The notes below the pieces were generated by a model. The model was not told the DNA's origin and ran no database searches. It worked only from the letters and a program-made list of their open reading frames with translations. Positions 9,119 through 18,776 of a stretch of 64,000 bases of DNA are shown in pieces. Origin of the DNA: Gordonia neofelifaecis NRRL B-59395 (GTDB lineage Bacteria > Actinomycetota > Actinomycetes > Mycobacteriales > Mycobacteriaceae); assembly GCF_000192435.1 (NCBI RefSeq), contig NZ_AEUD01000006.1, forward strand, positions 62,001 to 126,000, written 5' to 3'. Every line of letters begins with the position of its first letter. The stretch's first letter is position 1. The translations under genes were made by a program, and so were the position numbers.

Positions 9119-9760
9119 TTACCGATTCCCCCTCGGTGGCAGGCCCATCTTGACGGCCATGTGAGCCTCGGTCAGTTCGATGCGCAGCCGCCCGACGTCA
9201 CGGGCCCACGCCTGCACGAGTCGGCCGTTCGCCAGCCGCAGGCCGATCCCCTTGCGCCTGCGGGGCACCGCGTGCAGCTCCCCGAGCGCGGGAGCGCTCT
9301 CCCAGTCCTGCGTCTCCGGCCCGGTGTTCTCCGGGAAGATCTTGACGATGTCGGCGATCTCGATCGTCTCCGTGCCCTCGCGGAGCGTGGTCTCGGTCAG
9401 CCGCATCGAGACGTGCTGACGTGCGGCGATCACCTGCAGGAGCGAGAACCCGATGAGGACCACGCCGAAGATGGTGAGCACCTCCCAGTGGATCCGCCCC
9501 TTCCCCAGGATCTCCATGATCAGCGTGGCGATGATCAGAACCGGCCCGATCGCGACCACCCACCAGCTGCCGCCGGGTTCGTAGAGCAGCGTGGCACCCG
9601 GATCGACGGGCGGCTCCGACTTGTTCTTCTTCCGCGGGTTCAGCGTCGTCGAGACGTCCTGATCGGCGCCTTCGTCAGCCTCGCCGTCGGGCGTGTCCGC
9701 GGTCTCTGCGACGCCGTCGGTCTCGTCGGGCTCCGGCTTCTGCTCCGATTCGTCGCTCAC
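9119..9760 (-). CDS. Membrane protein of unknown function with acidic N-terminus
   Basis: 213 residues. About 50 acidic, disordered residues come first, then two hydrophobic segments (around 68-83 and 95-110) and a C-terminal soluble domain rich in beta-type sequence ending in basic residues. The arrangement resembles bacterial PH-like membrane proteins, but I cannot assign a family. GTG 9760 overlaps the stop of the upstream gene by one base, so it is translated with the two other membrane protein genes next to it. Confidence 0.75.
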   Translation of the reverse strand: MSDESEQKPEPDETDGVAETADTPDGEADEGADQDVSTTLNPRKKNKSEPPVDPGATLLYEPGGSWWVVAIGPVLIIATLIMEILGKGRIHWEVLTIFGVVLIGFSLLQVIAARQHVSMRLTETTLREGTETIEIADIVKIFPENTGPETQDWESAPALGELHAVPRRRKGIGLRLANGRLVQAWARDVGRLRIELTEAHMAVKMGLPPRGNR

Positions 9761-10254
9761 TACCGCGGATCTCCCGGCGCATCAGGCGTCGAGGAGTTCG
9801 CTACCGGAGGGTCGTCCGGGCAGTCGCCCAGCTGGCATTTGAACCACCGGTCGGCGGGCGGGCGGTAGGCCAGTACCGAGCCGAACAGGCCGATGACCGC
9901 CGAAGCGAGCACGATCGCCAGGCCGCCGCTCTGGAAGCCGATGGTCAACGGCAACAGCATCGCCACGACCACGCAGGTCAGTGCGGACAACGACGACCGC
10001 CACTGCACCGCACCCCGGTAGGTCTTGGCGCCGAGCAGGAGGTAGGCGAGTCCGAGCAGCATCACCAGCACGTCGATGGCGAGGACGCCGAAGTCGAAGC
10101 CGAGCTTGATCGCATCGGCGATCACGCCGAGAACACCGAGCGCGATGAGCAGCGCGCCGGAGATCATCCACAGTCGCAGTGCCCAGACCACCAGCACCGG
10201 ACGGTCCTTGGGGTCGGGGCGCTCGACGCTCCGCCGAGGAGGAATCTCAATCAT
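9760..10254 (-). CDS. Four-helix membrane protein, unknown function
   Basis: 164 residues with four hydrophobic segments (about 22-46, 54-75, 86-104, 110-128) and a polar C-terminal tail containing two cysteines (FKCQLGDCPDD). No family is recognised. Its length and topology resemble the next upstream gene (10251-10808), and the pair may be related by duplication, but sequence identity by eye is weak. ATG 10254 overlaps the upstream stop in ATGA. Confidence 0.75.
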   Translation of the reverse strand: MIEIPPRRSVERPDPKDRPVLVVWALRLWMISGALLIALGVLGVIADAIKLGFDFGVLAIDVLVMLLGLAYLLLGAKTYRGAVQWRSSLSALTCVVVAMLLPLTIGFQSGGLAIVLASAVIGLFGSVLAYRPPADRWFKCQLGDCPDDPPVANSSTPDAPGDPR

Positions 10255-10808
10255 CGGATGCCATTCTGCCGGTTGTGGGATCGGTACGCAGCGACCTCAC
10301 GGCAGAATGTCGCGCTGTCGCGGTGCATCAGTGCAGCGAGTGCGCCCACCGCGCACACCCCGCCGAGGATGGTCGGGACCATTCCCCATGAGGGCGCGGT
10401 CGGCAGGTCCGAGTTCGCGTCTGAGTCGACGAACAGACCGATCACCGCGAAGACCAGCTCCACGGTGAGGAAGGCGCTCACCCAGCCGAGGATCAGCCGC
10501 GCCCAGGTGCGGCCCGCGTAGGTGAACCACATCAGCAGACCGGCGATCGCCGTCAACGCGACCATGATCACGATCAGTCCGATCAGCACGGTGACGCCGG
10601 TGTTCTCGGTGAGCGAGGGCTCGTTCATCTTGTCGCTGAGCTCACGCGCCTGCTTCTCGTAGCTCGCTTTGAGCACGTTGAACCGCGAGGCCGTCGCGGC
10701 GATCTGGAGGACGATCACCGCGAACCACAGCTGCACCGCGAGCCGGATCGTCTCCGGTCGTTTCGGCGGCACGGGCGGTGCCTGGGTGGGCAGTCCTGGA
10801 GCGGTCAT
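10251..10808 (-). CDS. Four-helix membrane protein, unknown function
   Basis: 185 residues: a proline-rich N-terminus (APPVPPKRPE), a first membrane helix at about 23-42, a polar loop of about 30 residues, three more helices, then a short Cys/Arg-containing tail. No family is recognised. It heads a three-gene set of unknown membrane proteins between hemB and the SGNH esterase, the position held by Rv0513/Rv0514 in M. tuberculosis as I recall. ATG 10808 is preceded by TAGGCT at 6 nt, so a leaderless transcript may begin here. Confidence 0.78.
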   Translation of the reverse strand: MTAPGLPTQAPPVPPKRPETIRLAVQLWFAVIVLQIAATASRFNVLKASYEKQARELSDKMNEPSLTENTGVTVLIGLIVIMVALTAIAGLLMWFTYAGRTWARLILGWVSAFLTVELVFAVIGLFVDSDANSDLPTAPSWGMVPTILGGVCAVGALAALMHRDSATFCREVAAYRSHNRQNGIR

Positions 10809-10814
10809 GACCCC

Positions 10815-10820
10815 AGCCTA
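10815..10820 (-). promoter_or_regulatory. -10 box before the three-gene membrane protein set
   Basis: TAGGCT on the minus strand, 6 nt before ATG 10808. Confidence 0.45.
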
Positions 10821-10821
10821 A

Positions 10822-11808
10822 TCACCGAAGCGACAGTCGCCGCGCGACGTCGGGCGCCGCATACGTCAGGACGATCGACGCACCCGCCCGGACGATCGAC
10901 AGCACCGATTCGTCCACCGCGGCGTCGAAGTCGATCCAGCCGCGTTCAGCGGCGGCCGCCATCATCGCGAACTCACCGCTCACCTGATACGCGGCCACCG
11001 GCGCGTCGGTGCGGTCGGCGACGTCGCGGACGATGTCGAGGTAGCTCATGGCGGGCTTCACCATCACCATGTCGGCGCCCTCTTCGAGGTCGGCGAGCAG
11101 TTCGCGAGCCGATTCCAGGCGATTCGCCGGATCCTGCTGATAGGTGCGGCGGTCGCCGATCAACGACGACCCGACCGCCTCGCGGAACGGCCCGTAGAAC
11201 GCCGACGCGTACTTCGCCGTGTAGGCGAGGATCGTGGTGTCCGTGAAGCCCTCGGCGTCGAGCGCGTCGCGGATCGCGGCCACCTGACCGTCCATCATTC
11301 CGCTCGGGCCGACGACGTGCGCGCCGGCTCGCGCCTGCGCCACCGCCATCGACTCGTAGCGGCGCAGGGTGGCATCGTTGTCCACCGCCCCGGCGTCGGT
11401 GAGGACGCCGCAGTGTCCGTGGTCGGTGAACTCGTCCAGGCAGGTGTCGGCCATCAGCACGGTGTCGTCGCCGAAGTCCGACCGCAGTGCCGCGAGCGCC
11501 CGGTTCAGGACACCGTCGGGTCGGTCGCCGACCGAGCCGATCGCGTCCTTGTCCTCGGGCTTCGGGACGCCGAAGAGCATCAGCCCGCCGATACCCGCGG
11601 TGATCGCCTCTTCGGCGGCCACGCGGAGCGAGTCTGCGGTGTGCTGAACGACACCCGGCATCGACGAGATCGGACGCGGCGCGTCGATGCCGTCTGCGAC
11701 GAACATCGGCAGCACCAGCTGCGACGGATGCAGCCGGGTCTCGGCGACCAGCCGTCGCATCGCGGGGCTCTGCCGCAGCCTGCGGGGTCGGATGAACGGA
11801 CCGGTCAT
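10822..11808 (-). CDS. hemB: Delta-aminolevulinic acid dehydratase (porphobilinogen synthase)
   Basis: Condenses two 5-aminolevulinate molecules to porphobilinogen. 328 residues. The metal-site region DTCLDEFTDHGHCG (121-134) keeps two cysteines of the zinc-type triad. The two active-site lysines are K199 (AYTAKYASAFYGPF) and the Schiff-base K251 (MVMVKPAMSYLD). ATG 11808 has GAGGT upstream. It is last in the run hemA-hemC-hemD-hemB. Confidence 0.96.
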   Translation of the reverse strand: MTGPFIRPRRLRQSPAMRRLVAETRLHPSQLVLPMFVADGIDAPRPISSMPGVVQHTADSLRVAAEEAITAGIGGLMLFGVPKPEDKDAIGSVGDRPDGVLNRALAALRSDFGDDTVLMADTCLDEFTDHGHCGVLTDAGAVDNDATLRRYESMAVAQARAGAHVVGPSGMMDGQVAAIRDALDAEGFTDTTILAYTAKYASAFYGPFREAVGSSLIGDRRTYQQDPANRLESARELLADLEEGADMVMVKPAMSYLDIVRDVADRTDAPVAAYQVSGEFAMMAAAAERGWIDFDAAVDESVLSIVRAGASIVLTYAAPDVARRLSLR

Positions 11809-11824
11809 GTGTGCCTACCTCACC

Positions 11825-13432
11825 TCACGAACGCGAGCGACGCGACTTCTTGCGCGGCGGCGGCAGTGCGCCCTCGGCCCGCAGCTGTTCCGCATGTGCG
11901 GCCAGGGCGTCGACCAGATCGACGATCGACGCGCTCTCCGGCTGAACGTCGACGCGCAGACCGAACTCGATCGCGGTCTCGGCCGTCTTCGGCCCGATGC
12001 AGGCGACGATGGTGCGCGCATGCGGCTTGCCTGCGATGCCGACGAGATTGCGGACCGTCGAGCTCGAGGTGAAGCAGACCGCGTCGAAACCGCCGGTCTT
12101 GATCATCTCGCGAGTCTCGGCCGGCGGCGGAGCCGCGCGGACGGTGCGGTAGGCGGTGACGTCGTCGATCTCCCAGCCGCGGTCGCGCAGGCCCTCCGAA
12201 AGGGTCTCGGTGGCGATATCGGCGCGCGGCAGCAGGATGCGGTCCACCGGGTCGAAGACCTCGTCGTACGGCGGGAAGACCTCCAGCAGGCCCAGCGAGC
12301 TCTGCTCACCGGTCGGGAGCAGTTCGGGCTCGACACCGAACGAGCGGACCTTCGCGGCCGTGCCCTCGCCGACGCAGGCGATCTTGACGCCGGAGAAGGC
12401 GCGCGCGTCGAGACCGAACTCGGCGAACTTCTCCCACACCGCGCGGACCGCGTTGGTGGAGGTGAAGACCACCCACTGGTAGCGGCCGTCGACGAGGCCC
12501 TTCACCGAGCGCTCCATCTGCGCGGGGCTGCGAGGCGGCTCGACGGCGATGGTCGGCACCTCCTTGGGGATGGCTCCGTGCGAGACGAGGCGCTCGCTCA
12601 TGTCGACCGCCTGGTCCTTGGTGCGCGGGACCAGCACGGTCCAGCCGTACAGCGCCCGTGACTCCCACCAGGAGAACTTGCCGCGCTGTCCGACGATCTT
12701 GCCGACGGTCACCACCAGCGGTCCGGTGAGGGCGTTGCCGTTCTCGTTGACCGTGGCCAGCGTGGCCTCGATGGTGCGCTGCGCGCAGGTGGTGCCGTTG
12801 ACGGTGATCGCCACCGGCGTCTGCGGCGCCAATCCGTGCTCGGTCAGTTCGCTGGCGAGCTCGGCCAGGTGGCCGGAGGTCGCGTGCAGCACCAGCGGAC
12901 CGGGTGCGGCGGCCAGGGCGGCCCAGTCGACGTCGCCGCGCACGTCGGCGACGGTGTGACCGGAGCCGAGCGGCATGCCGGCGAAGCTGGGTACCGCGGA
13001 GGCGGCCGGGATGCCCGGCAGCACCTCGAACGGGACGCTGGTGCGGGCGACGGCGGTGACCTCGGCCAGCACCGCGTCGGAGCTCATCGGATCGCCTGCG
13101 ACGACGCGGACGACGTTGGTCCCGGTCTTGGCCTCGGCGACCAGCGTCTTGGCCACCTGCGAGGGATCGCCGAGCGCGGGCTTGGTGACCTCGGGCGCGT
13201 CGACGGCCTGCTCGGCGGCGGCTTTGCGACCGGCACGTGTCGGCGCGGGCTCGGCCGACGCGTGCGCCGAGCCGATCACGGCGATGACGCCCGCGGGCAC
13301 GTCGGGATCGACATACGCGGAAGTCGCGTTCACCAGCACGTCTTGCGCTCGCACGGTCAGCAGATCCGGATTACCGGGACCCGACCCCACGAACAGGATC
13401 CGGCCGGGATTAGCATTCTTCGTACGGCTCAT
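11825..13432 (-). CDS. hemD: Bifunctional uroporphyrinogen-III C-methyltransferase / uroporphyrinogen-III synthase
   Basis: 535 residues in two parts. Residues 10-250 resemble the SAM-dependent tetrapyrrole methylase fold (VGSGPGNPDLLTVRA near 16, then AGDPMSSDAV), and residues 265-515 resemble HemD, which closes and inverts the tetrapyrrole ring (VFTSTNAVRAVW and CFTSSSTVRN). The domain order matches the CobA-HemD fusion common in actinobacteria (Rv0511 as I recall). The methylase half lacks some typical loops, so activity on precorrin is inferred only. The C-terminus is strongly basic (PPPRKKSRRSRS). Confidence 0.92.
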   Translation of the reverse strand: MSRTKNANPGRILFVGSGPGNPDLLTVRAQDVLVNATSAYVDPDVPAGVIAVIGSAHASAEPAPTRAGRKAAAEQAVDAPEVTKPALGDPSQVAKTLVAEAKTGTNVVRVVAGDPMSSDAVLAEVTAVARTSVPFEVLPGIPAASAVPSFAGMPLGSGHTVADVRGDVDWAALAAAPGPLVLHATSGHLAELASELTEHGLAPQTPVAITVNGTTCAQRTIEATLATVNENGNALTGPLVVTVGKIVGQRGKFSWWESRALYGWTVLVPRTKDQAVDMSERLVSHGAIPKEVPTIAVEPPRSPAQMERSVKGLVDGRYQWVVFTSTNAVRAVWEKFAEFGLDARAFSGVKIACVGEGTAAKVRSFGVEPELLPTGEQSSLGLLEVFPPYDEVFDPVDRILLPRADIATETLSEGLRDRGWEIDDVTAYRTVRAAPPPAETREMIKTGGFDAVCFTSSSTVRNLVGIAGKPHARTIVACIGPKTAETAIEFGLRVDVQPESASIVDLVDALAAHAEQLRAEGALPPPRKKSRRSRS

Positions 13433-13538
13433 GCTTCTCGCACTCTCCTGCCCCGCCCCCGGGGCTGCAGTTCGTTCCTACCCCGCCGTGGCGGAATAAA
13501 GGTTCTCCTCCCGCGCGAGTCCGGCGTCCGCCTCCGCG

Positions 13539-14486
13539 CTACTCCCCTGTGGGGACCAGAGCGGCGGCACCGAGCTCGAGCAGTTCGGCAGCGAGGTCCT
13601 TGCCGAGTTGTGCGGCCCGATCCACGGGACCCACCACCGAAGCCCGGATCACCTCGGATCCGTCCTCGGCCGCCACTGCCGCGCGGAGCGACAGTTCGGC
13701 GAAGATGCGCCCGTCCTCGTCGATCGAATCGACCACCTCTGCGAGCGCTCCGACCGGCGCGGTGCACCCGGCCTCCAAGGTCGCGAGTACCGCACGCTCG
13801 GCGTCGACCGCTGCGCGGGTGGACGGATCGTCCAACTCGGCGAGAATTCTCACCAGTTCGGCATCGTCGGAACGACATTCCACAGCCAGGGCGCCCTGTG
13901 CCGGCGCAGACAGCATGACCAAGGGATCAAGTGCCTCGGTGACGACATCGGCTCTGCCGATCCGTACCAGCCCGGCTCGGGCTACCACAATCGCATCCAG
14001 CTCACCGCTCGCGACTTTGCCCAACCGAGAATCAAGGTTGCCTCGTAGGGGGCGAATTTCCAAACCGAGACCCAGTGCTCTAAGCTGCGCGGCCCGACGG
14101 GGCGACGAGGTGCCGACGACCGAGCCGCTCGGGAGCTCGCCGAGCACCATGCCGTCCCTGCTGACCAGGGCGTCTCGCGGGTCCACGCGGGTGGGCACGG
14201 CGGCCATCGCGAGGTCGTCCTCGGGAGCGGTCGGCAGGTCCTTGTAGGAGTGGATCGCGACGTCGCATTCGCCCGATCGCAGGGCCAGCCGGATCGCGGT
14301 CGTGAAGACGCCGACGCCGATCTGCGCCACGGGCGCCGACGAGGTATCGCCCGCGGTGCTGATGATCACCAGCTCGGCCGGATGCCCGGCGGCGGTCAGT
14401 CGGTCTGCGATGTCCTGGGCCTGCGTGGTCGCCAACAGCGACCCGCGGGTCCCGATACGGATGGTCCCGCCCGCGGTGTCATGCAC
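13539..14486 (-). CDS. hemC: Porphobilinogen deaminase (hydroxymethylbilane synthase)
   Basis: Polymerises four porphobilinogens to hydroxymethylbilane on a dipyrromethane cofactor bound to Cys241 ([11 protein letters not shown]). The N-terminal [11 protein letters not shown], the aspartate in SYKDLPT and [11 protein letters not shown] are all present. The frame is open to GTG 14534, but GTG 14486 is preferred: it has AGGACGAG about 8 nt upstream and gives 315 residues, close to the family's usual length of about 310. It lies between hemA and hemD on the same strand. Confidence 0.94.
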   Translation of the reverse strand: MHDTAGGTIRIGTRGSLLATTQAQDIADRLTAAGHPAELVIISTAGDTSSAPVAQIGVGVFTTAIRLALRSGECDVAIHSYKDLPTAPEDDLAMAAVPTRVDPRDALVSRDGMVLGELPSGSVVGTSSPRRAAQLRALGLGLEIRPLRGNLDSRLGKVASGELDAIVVARAGLVRIGRADVVTEALDPLVMLSAPAQGALAVECRSDDAELVRILAELDDPSTRAAVDAERAVLATLEAGCTAPVGALAEVVDSIDEDGRIFAELSLRAAVAAEDGSEVIRASVVGPVDRAAQLGKDLAAELLELGAAALVPTGE

Positions 14487-14548
14487 GGTTGTCTCGTCCT
14501 GTCCTCGTGAAGGTGAATACTTCGCCAGCGCCACCCGAGCGGACTCGG

Positions 14549-15883
14549 TCAGCGCAGGTCTTCGATGCCCGACTCGGAGGCCGATACCGACTCCGCGGCA
14601 CCGGGCTTGAGCTCGAACAGTTCGCGGAGAGCCTCCGCGTAGTGGTCGCCGCGGCCGGACGAGGCGAGCTGCTTCACTCGAACCGTCGGGGCGTGCAGCA
14701 GTTTGTCGGCGACGCGGCGCACGGCCTTCGCCACCTCGTCACGCTGATCGCCGTCCAGATCGGGCAGACGACCCTGCAGACGCAGGATCTCCGCTTCGAC
14801 GACGTCGGCCGCGCGCTGCCGAAGCGCGGCGACCGTCGGGGTCACCTCGGCCTGTCGTTGCACCGCCAGGTATTCGGCGAGCTCACCCGCCACGATCGAC
14901 CGCGCAGCGAGCGCATCGTCTTCGGCGGCTCTCGTCTGGTCGTCGCCGCGCAGTCCTTCGATGTCGACGATGTGCACCCCGGGCAGTCGGCCCGCCGCCG
15001 GGTCGACGTCGCGCGGGAGCCCCAGGTCGCAGATCATCAGCGGCGCCGGGTTGGTGCGCCGGGTCAGCGCGGAGTGCACATCGCCGACCTGCACCACGGC
15101 GGCCACCGAACCGGTGCAGGTGACGACGATGTCCGCATCCGCCATCACCGACGCGATGTCGTCGAAAGTGGCGCCGCGGGCGGTGATCCCATACTTCTCC
15201 GCGACGGTCGCCGCGACCTGCTCGGCGCGCGCCGCCGTGCGGTTGACGACCGTGATGTCGGTGACGCCGTCGCCGGCGAGCTGGCTCGTCGCCAGCGATC
15301 CCATTGCGCCGGCGCCGAGGACGACGGCCCGGCGCATCGGCGGCTGATCGCCCCGGATCGTGTCGGCGCGATGCACGGCGACCGAGACCACCGACGCACC
15401 CGCACGGTCGATGCCGGTCTCCGAGTGGACCCGTTTACCGACGCGGAGCGCCTTCTGCGCGAGCTCGTGCAGTGTGCTCCCCGCGGACTGGTTGCTGTCG
15501 GCGTCGGAGTACGCGGTCCGGATCTGGCCGAGGATCTGCTGTTCCCCGACGACCATCGAATCGAGCCCCGCCGCGACGGTGAACAGGTGCTCGACCGCCG
15601 CCTCCGAGTACCGCACGTACGCGTGATCGGTGAGTTCGGCGACCGACAGACCGCTGTGATCGCCGATCACCTGACCGACCGCTTCCAGTGCGGGGTGGAA
15701 GGCGTCGACGACGGCGTAGATCTCGACACGGTTGCACGTGGAGACGAGCATCGCCTCGGACACGGTACGCGACGACAGCAGCGCGTCGACCAGCTTCGGC
15801 CGGTCGGAGTCGGAGACGGACAGTCGTTCGAGGACCGATACGGGAGCACTCCGATGGGACACGCCGAACAACAAGACACTCAC
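14549..15883 (-). CDS. hemA: Glutamyl-tRNA reductase
   Basis: First committed step of C5 heme synthesis: reduces Glu-tRNA to glutamate-1-semialdehyde for HemL. The start GTG 15883 has GGGAGG nine nt before it and places the nucleophile exactly at Cys50 ([11 protein letters not shown]), the position known for the family; the longer frame to 15988 is rejected. The NADPH-binding GAGAMGS lies near residue 180 and a C-terminal dimerisation helix follows. 444 residues. It begins the hem gene run. Confidence 0.96.
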   Translation of the reverse strand: MSVLLFGVSHRSAPVSVLERLSVSDSDRPKLVDALLSSRTVSEAMLVSTCNRVEIYAVVDAFHPALEAVGQVIGDHSGLSVAELTDHAYVRYSEAAVEHLFTVAAGLDSMVVGEQQILGQIRTAYSDADSNQSAGSTLHELAQKALRVGKRVHSETGIDRAGASVVSVAVHRADTIRGDQPPMRRAVVLGAGAMGSLATSQLAGDGVTDITVVNRTAARAEQVAATVAEKYGITARGATFDDIASVMADADIVVTCTGSVAAVVQVGDVHSALTRRTNPAPLMICDLGLPRDVDPAAGRLPGVHIVDIEGLRGDDQTRAAEDDALAARSIVAGELAEYLAVQRQAEVTPTVAALRQRAADVVEAEILRLQGRLPDLDGDQRDEVAKAVRRVADKLLHAPTVRVKQLASSGRGDHYAEALRELFELKPGAAESVSASESGIEDLR

Positions 15884-16058
15884 AGTGACAAGCCTCCCGC
15901 CCGCAGTTCGCCGGACACCACCCGATGCCCAGACCGCCTGCCGACGCTCTCTCCTCTTCCAGCCCCGGCCGGACGACCGGGTGGACATACATTTCCCAGG
16001 CTAGATCAATCGGACAGGCGAATGCACGCCCGAGACGGGCTCGTTCGGCCTCGGACGG

Positions 16059-16319
16059 TTAACGCAGTGCGTCCAGATCGGCGCGCAGCCGCGGCTCGTC
16101 GACCTCCCAGTAACTGTGCTCGGCACCGTTCAGGAGCACCACCGGCAACCGGTCGCCGAACTCGGCCCGCGGGAAGGCGTCGCCTTCCGCCGCACGTCGA
16201 TCCACGTCGACCACCTGCGTCGTGAGTCCGTACTCGGCCAGGATCTCGGCCAGTCGGCTCTCTGCTCGAGCACACGCCGAGCACCCGGCCCGCGACATCA
16301 ATTCGACGACTGCTTCCAC
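16059..16319 (-). CDS. Glutaredoxin-family protein
   Basis: A short 86-residue thioredoxin-fold protein with redox pair CSAC at 13-16, cis-proline in RLPVVLLNG, and a C-terminal helix. It is of the DUF836/glutaredoxin-like type and matches Rv0508 by position. The partner could be mycothiol, given mshA in this window, but this is inference. GTG 16319 has no clear Shine-Dalgarno; TACACT lies 6 nt upstream. It is divergent from the serB1-like gene. Confidence 0.88.
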   Translation of the reverse strand: MEAVVELMSRAGCSACARAESRLAEILAEYGLTTQVVDVDRRAAEGDAFPRAEFGDRLPVVLLNGAEHSYWEVDEPRLRADLDALR

Positions 16320-16325
16320 GCCCCG

Positions 16326-16331
16326 AGTGTA
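16326..16331 (-). promoter_or_regulatory. -10 box of leaderless glutaredoxin gene
   Basis: TACACT on the minus strand, 6 nt before GTG 16319. Confidence 0.5.
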
Positions 16332-16432
16332 CGAAAGATCACCACCCCGGCGGCCGTGCGGGCCACCGGCGATGCGGGCGTGCCCGCGATAGGCTGGACG
16401 CCAACCGTTTCCGCTCGTGAAGGAGGTGGCTC

Positions 16433-17596
16433 GTGAGCCGCGATTCGATGGACCGCCCCGATTCGGACGACACCTTGTTCACCGGCGATCACGACGAGCT
16501 GACGCCCGATGAGGCCGCGGAGCTCGACGCCGATCACCACGAGGCCGCCGAGCTCGAAGCCGAGCAGTACGACGTCGATCACGTCGAGGAGCCGCTGGAG
16601 GATCGTGACGGCGGACTGATCGACGGGCCGGAGACCGACGCGCATCCAGCCGAGGATCACGAGGACGAGGACGCCCGACGCGTCGGCGAGTGGATCACCC
16701 AGCGGGCGGGCCGCTTCCGTCAGACCGCGGGCGAGCTCCGGCAGGTACTGGCAGGCGAGGCTGCGGCCAAGGCCGCGATCGAGTCGCTCCGGGCCCGCAC
16801 ACCCGACTCCGACGACGGACAGAACACCGACCTGACCGGCGCCGCGTTCTTCGACGTCGACAACACCCTGGTCCACGGCGCATCGATCGTGCTGTTCGCT
16901 CGCGGCCTCGCGTCACGGAACTACTTCTCCTACAGCGACATCATGAACTTCGCCTGGCAGCAGGCCAAGTTTCGGATCACCGGCAAGGAGAACGCCGAGG
17001 ACGTCGCGGAGGGCCGCGACAAGGCGCTGTCGTTCATCGCCGGCCGCGAGACCGCCGAACTGGTCCGCCTCGGCGAGGAGATCTACGACGAGTACATCGC
17101 CGAGAAGATCTGGCCGGGAACGGCGGCCCTCGCCCAACGCCACCTGGACGCCGGGCAGCAGGTCTGGCTGGTCACCGCGACGCCCGTCGAGCTGGCGCAG
17201 ACCATCGCCAAGCGGCTCGGTCTCACCGGCGCGCTCGGCACTGTCGCGGAGAGCGTCGACGGCGTCTTCACCGGACGACTGGTCGGCGACATCCTGCACG
17301 GCCCCGGCAAGGCGCACGCGGTCCGGACCATCGCCGTCCGCGAGGGCCTGAACCTCAAACGCTGCACTGCGTACTCCGACTCGCACAACGACGTCCCGAT
17401 GCTCTCGCTCGTCGGCACCGCCGTCGCGATCAACCCGGACGCCGACCTGCGCGAGATCGCTCGCGTCCGCGGCTGGGAGCAGTACGACTTCCGCACCGCA
17501 CGCAAGGCCGCCAAGTACGGCATGCAGACCGCGATGGTGGTCGGTGCGGCCGGCGGCGCCGCCGCCGTGGCCTCGAAGGCCCTGCGCCGCAAGTAG
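16433..17596 (+). CDS. HAD-IB family phosphatase, SerB1-like
   Basis: 387 residues. A strongly acidic, low-complexity N-terminus (about 1-90, rich in Asp/Glu/His) precedes a HAD hydrolase domain with the nucleophile motif [11 protein letters not shown] (near 142), motif II VTATPVE, and the C-terminal acidic motif [11 protein letters not shown]. This is the SerB/PSP-like HAD-IB subclass; the counterpart Rv0505c is called SerB1, but phosphoserine as substrate is unproven. A hydrophobic, basic C-terminus ([20 protein letters not shown]) may touch the membrane. GTG 16433 is preceded by AAGGAGGT. Confidence 0.88.
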   Translation: MSRDSMDRPDSDDTLFTGDHDELTPDEAAELDADHHEAAELEAEQYDVDHVEEPLEDRDGGLIDGPETDAHPAEDHEDEDARRVGEWITQRAGRFRQTAGELRQVLAGEAAAKAAIESLRARTPDSDDGQNTDLTGAAFFDVDNTLVHGASIVLFARGLASRNYFSYSDIMNFAWQQAKFRITGKENAEDVAEGRDKALSFIAGRETAELVRLGEEIYDEYIAEKIWPGTAALAQRHLDAGQQVWLVTATPVELAQTIAKRLGLTGALGTVAESVDGVFTGRLVGDILHGPGKAHAVRTIAVREGLNLKRCTAYSDSHNDVPMLSLVGTAVAINPDADLREIARVRGWEQYDFRTARKAAKYGMQTAMVVGAAGGAAAVASKALRRK

Positions 17597-17617
17597 CCGC
17601 GCGGATCCGCTGTCTTC

Positions 17618-17656
17618 GACGACAGATCCCGCGTCCGGGCCGCGGGATCTGTCGTC
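17618..17656. terminator. 15-bp hairpin after the serB1-like gene (left copy of a repeated hairpin)
   Basis: Arms 17618-17632 and 17642-17656 pair perfectly around GTCCGGGCC. Bases 17620-17661 recur at 18706-18747 with four mismatches in 42, so the hairpin flanks the AbiEi-type gene on both sides. Confidence 0.75.
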
Positions 17657-17695
17657 GGAAGGTGCGGCTGGCCTCGAGATCACCGGACAGCGAGA

Positions 17696-18692
17696 TCACA
17701 GGGCGATGCCGTGACGCGGTAGTCGCTGAATCAACAGCGGGACCAGGTGTCCATGCGTCAGATGCCACCATGTCCATCGGATGACGCCGAGGCCGAGCGC
17801 GCGGAGCCCGTCTTCCCGCAGCTTCTCAGCGATCACCGCGTCCTCGGGATCCTGTCCAGGCCCCAGCAGTTCGCGGCGATACTTGCCGAACCCGTCGAAC
17901 TCGCCCACCACCCGTCCGTCCCAGTCGTAGTCGCAGATCGCGTGCTTCCCTCCGGGCAGGTCGTATCGACTCTGCAGTCGAGGGATCGGTAGAGCGGCCT
18001 CGATCATCTGCGCCCGACCCCACGACTCCCCCGGATTGGCCGACGCGCCGTCGGCGTGATCCAGGCAGTGTCGTGCACGTGCCACTCCGCGGCGCGGCCG
18101 TCCGAGTCCGCTCCGCAGATCGTCTTACGCCGAGTGCGAGTGCGCTGTCGAAGGCCGCCAGCGCGCGCGGAAAGTCGGGCAGCGCGAGCGCGACGTCGAC
18201 CGCCGTGCGCGCCGGGCTGGTCACCCGTAGTCCATCCACCTCGACGATCTCGTCGTCGCGCAATGCGCCACTGTGAATCACCCGATGCGCCCGGGCGCCG
18301 CCGCCGAAATCCCGGCCGTTGGTGACGTGGACTCGTCGGATATCGGGCTGCAGCAACGGCATGCGCAGGACGGCGGCGGCCGACTCATGGCTGAGCACAT
18401 TGCGCTCGTCGCCGGACCTCTCGAAACCGACCGCGGCTGCGACGCAGGTCAGACGGTACTGCTCACGGAGTACCTCCGACCGCATCGGGCCGGTCTCGCC
18501 GGGCAGGAAGTAGACGCCGCGGCCGACGGGAATCAGTAGCCCAGCCCGCAGCGCTTCGCGGATCGTCCGCTCCGGGATCCCCACCTCGAGAGCGCGGGTT
18601 CGCCAAATCAGTCCGTGTCGATCAACAGGCCACATACCTCTTGGACGCGCCGCTTCCGAGATCGGTTCCGACACCGTCCACAAGGCGGACAT
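17696..18692 (-). pseudogene. AbiEi-type antitoxin-domain protein with DUF559/Vsr-like C-terminus, frameshifted
   Basis: The N-terminal part (ATG 18692, AGGAGGT just upstream) encodes a winged-helix domain (GIPERTIREALRAGLLIPVGRGVYFL) followed by a region of the AbiEi_4/COG5340 type. Near 18124-18131 the frame breaks: the original frame runs into Arg-rich nonsense, while the other frame picks up DLRSGLGRPRRGVARARHCL and continues to a DUF559-like nuclease-fold end (CDYDWDGRVVGEFDG...KYRREL) stopping at 17696. A TAA sits in the second frame just before the junction. Relatives are single proteins of about 290-330 residues. Genuine decay or a sequencing error would look the same. The gene is accessory, lying between two copies of a hairpin. 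Confidence 0.8.
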
Positions 18693-18705
18693 CCCCACCT
18701 CCTGG

Positions 18706-18747
18706 CGACAGATTCCGCGTCCGGGACGCTGGATCTGTCGTCGAAAG
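18706..18747. repeat. Right copy of the repeated hairpin
   Basis: 38 of 42 bases match 17620-17661. It folds into a stem with one mismatch. It lies between the AbiEi-type start (its Shine-Dalgarno is 4 nt away) and the acyltransferase stop. Confidence 0.75.
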
Positions 18748-18776
18748 CAGCGGTCGCGTGAGACGGACCCCAGTAA

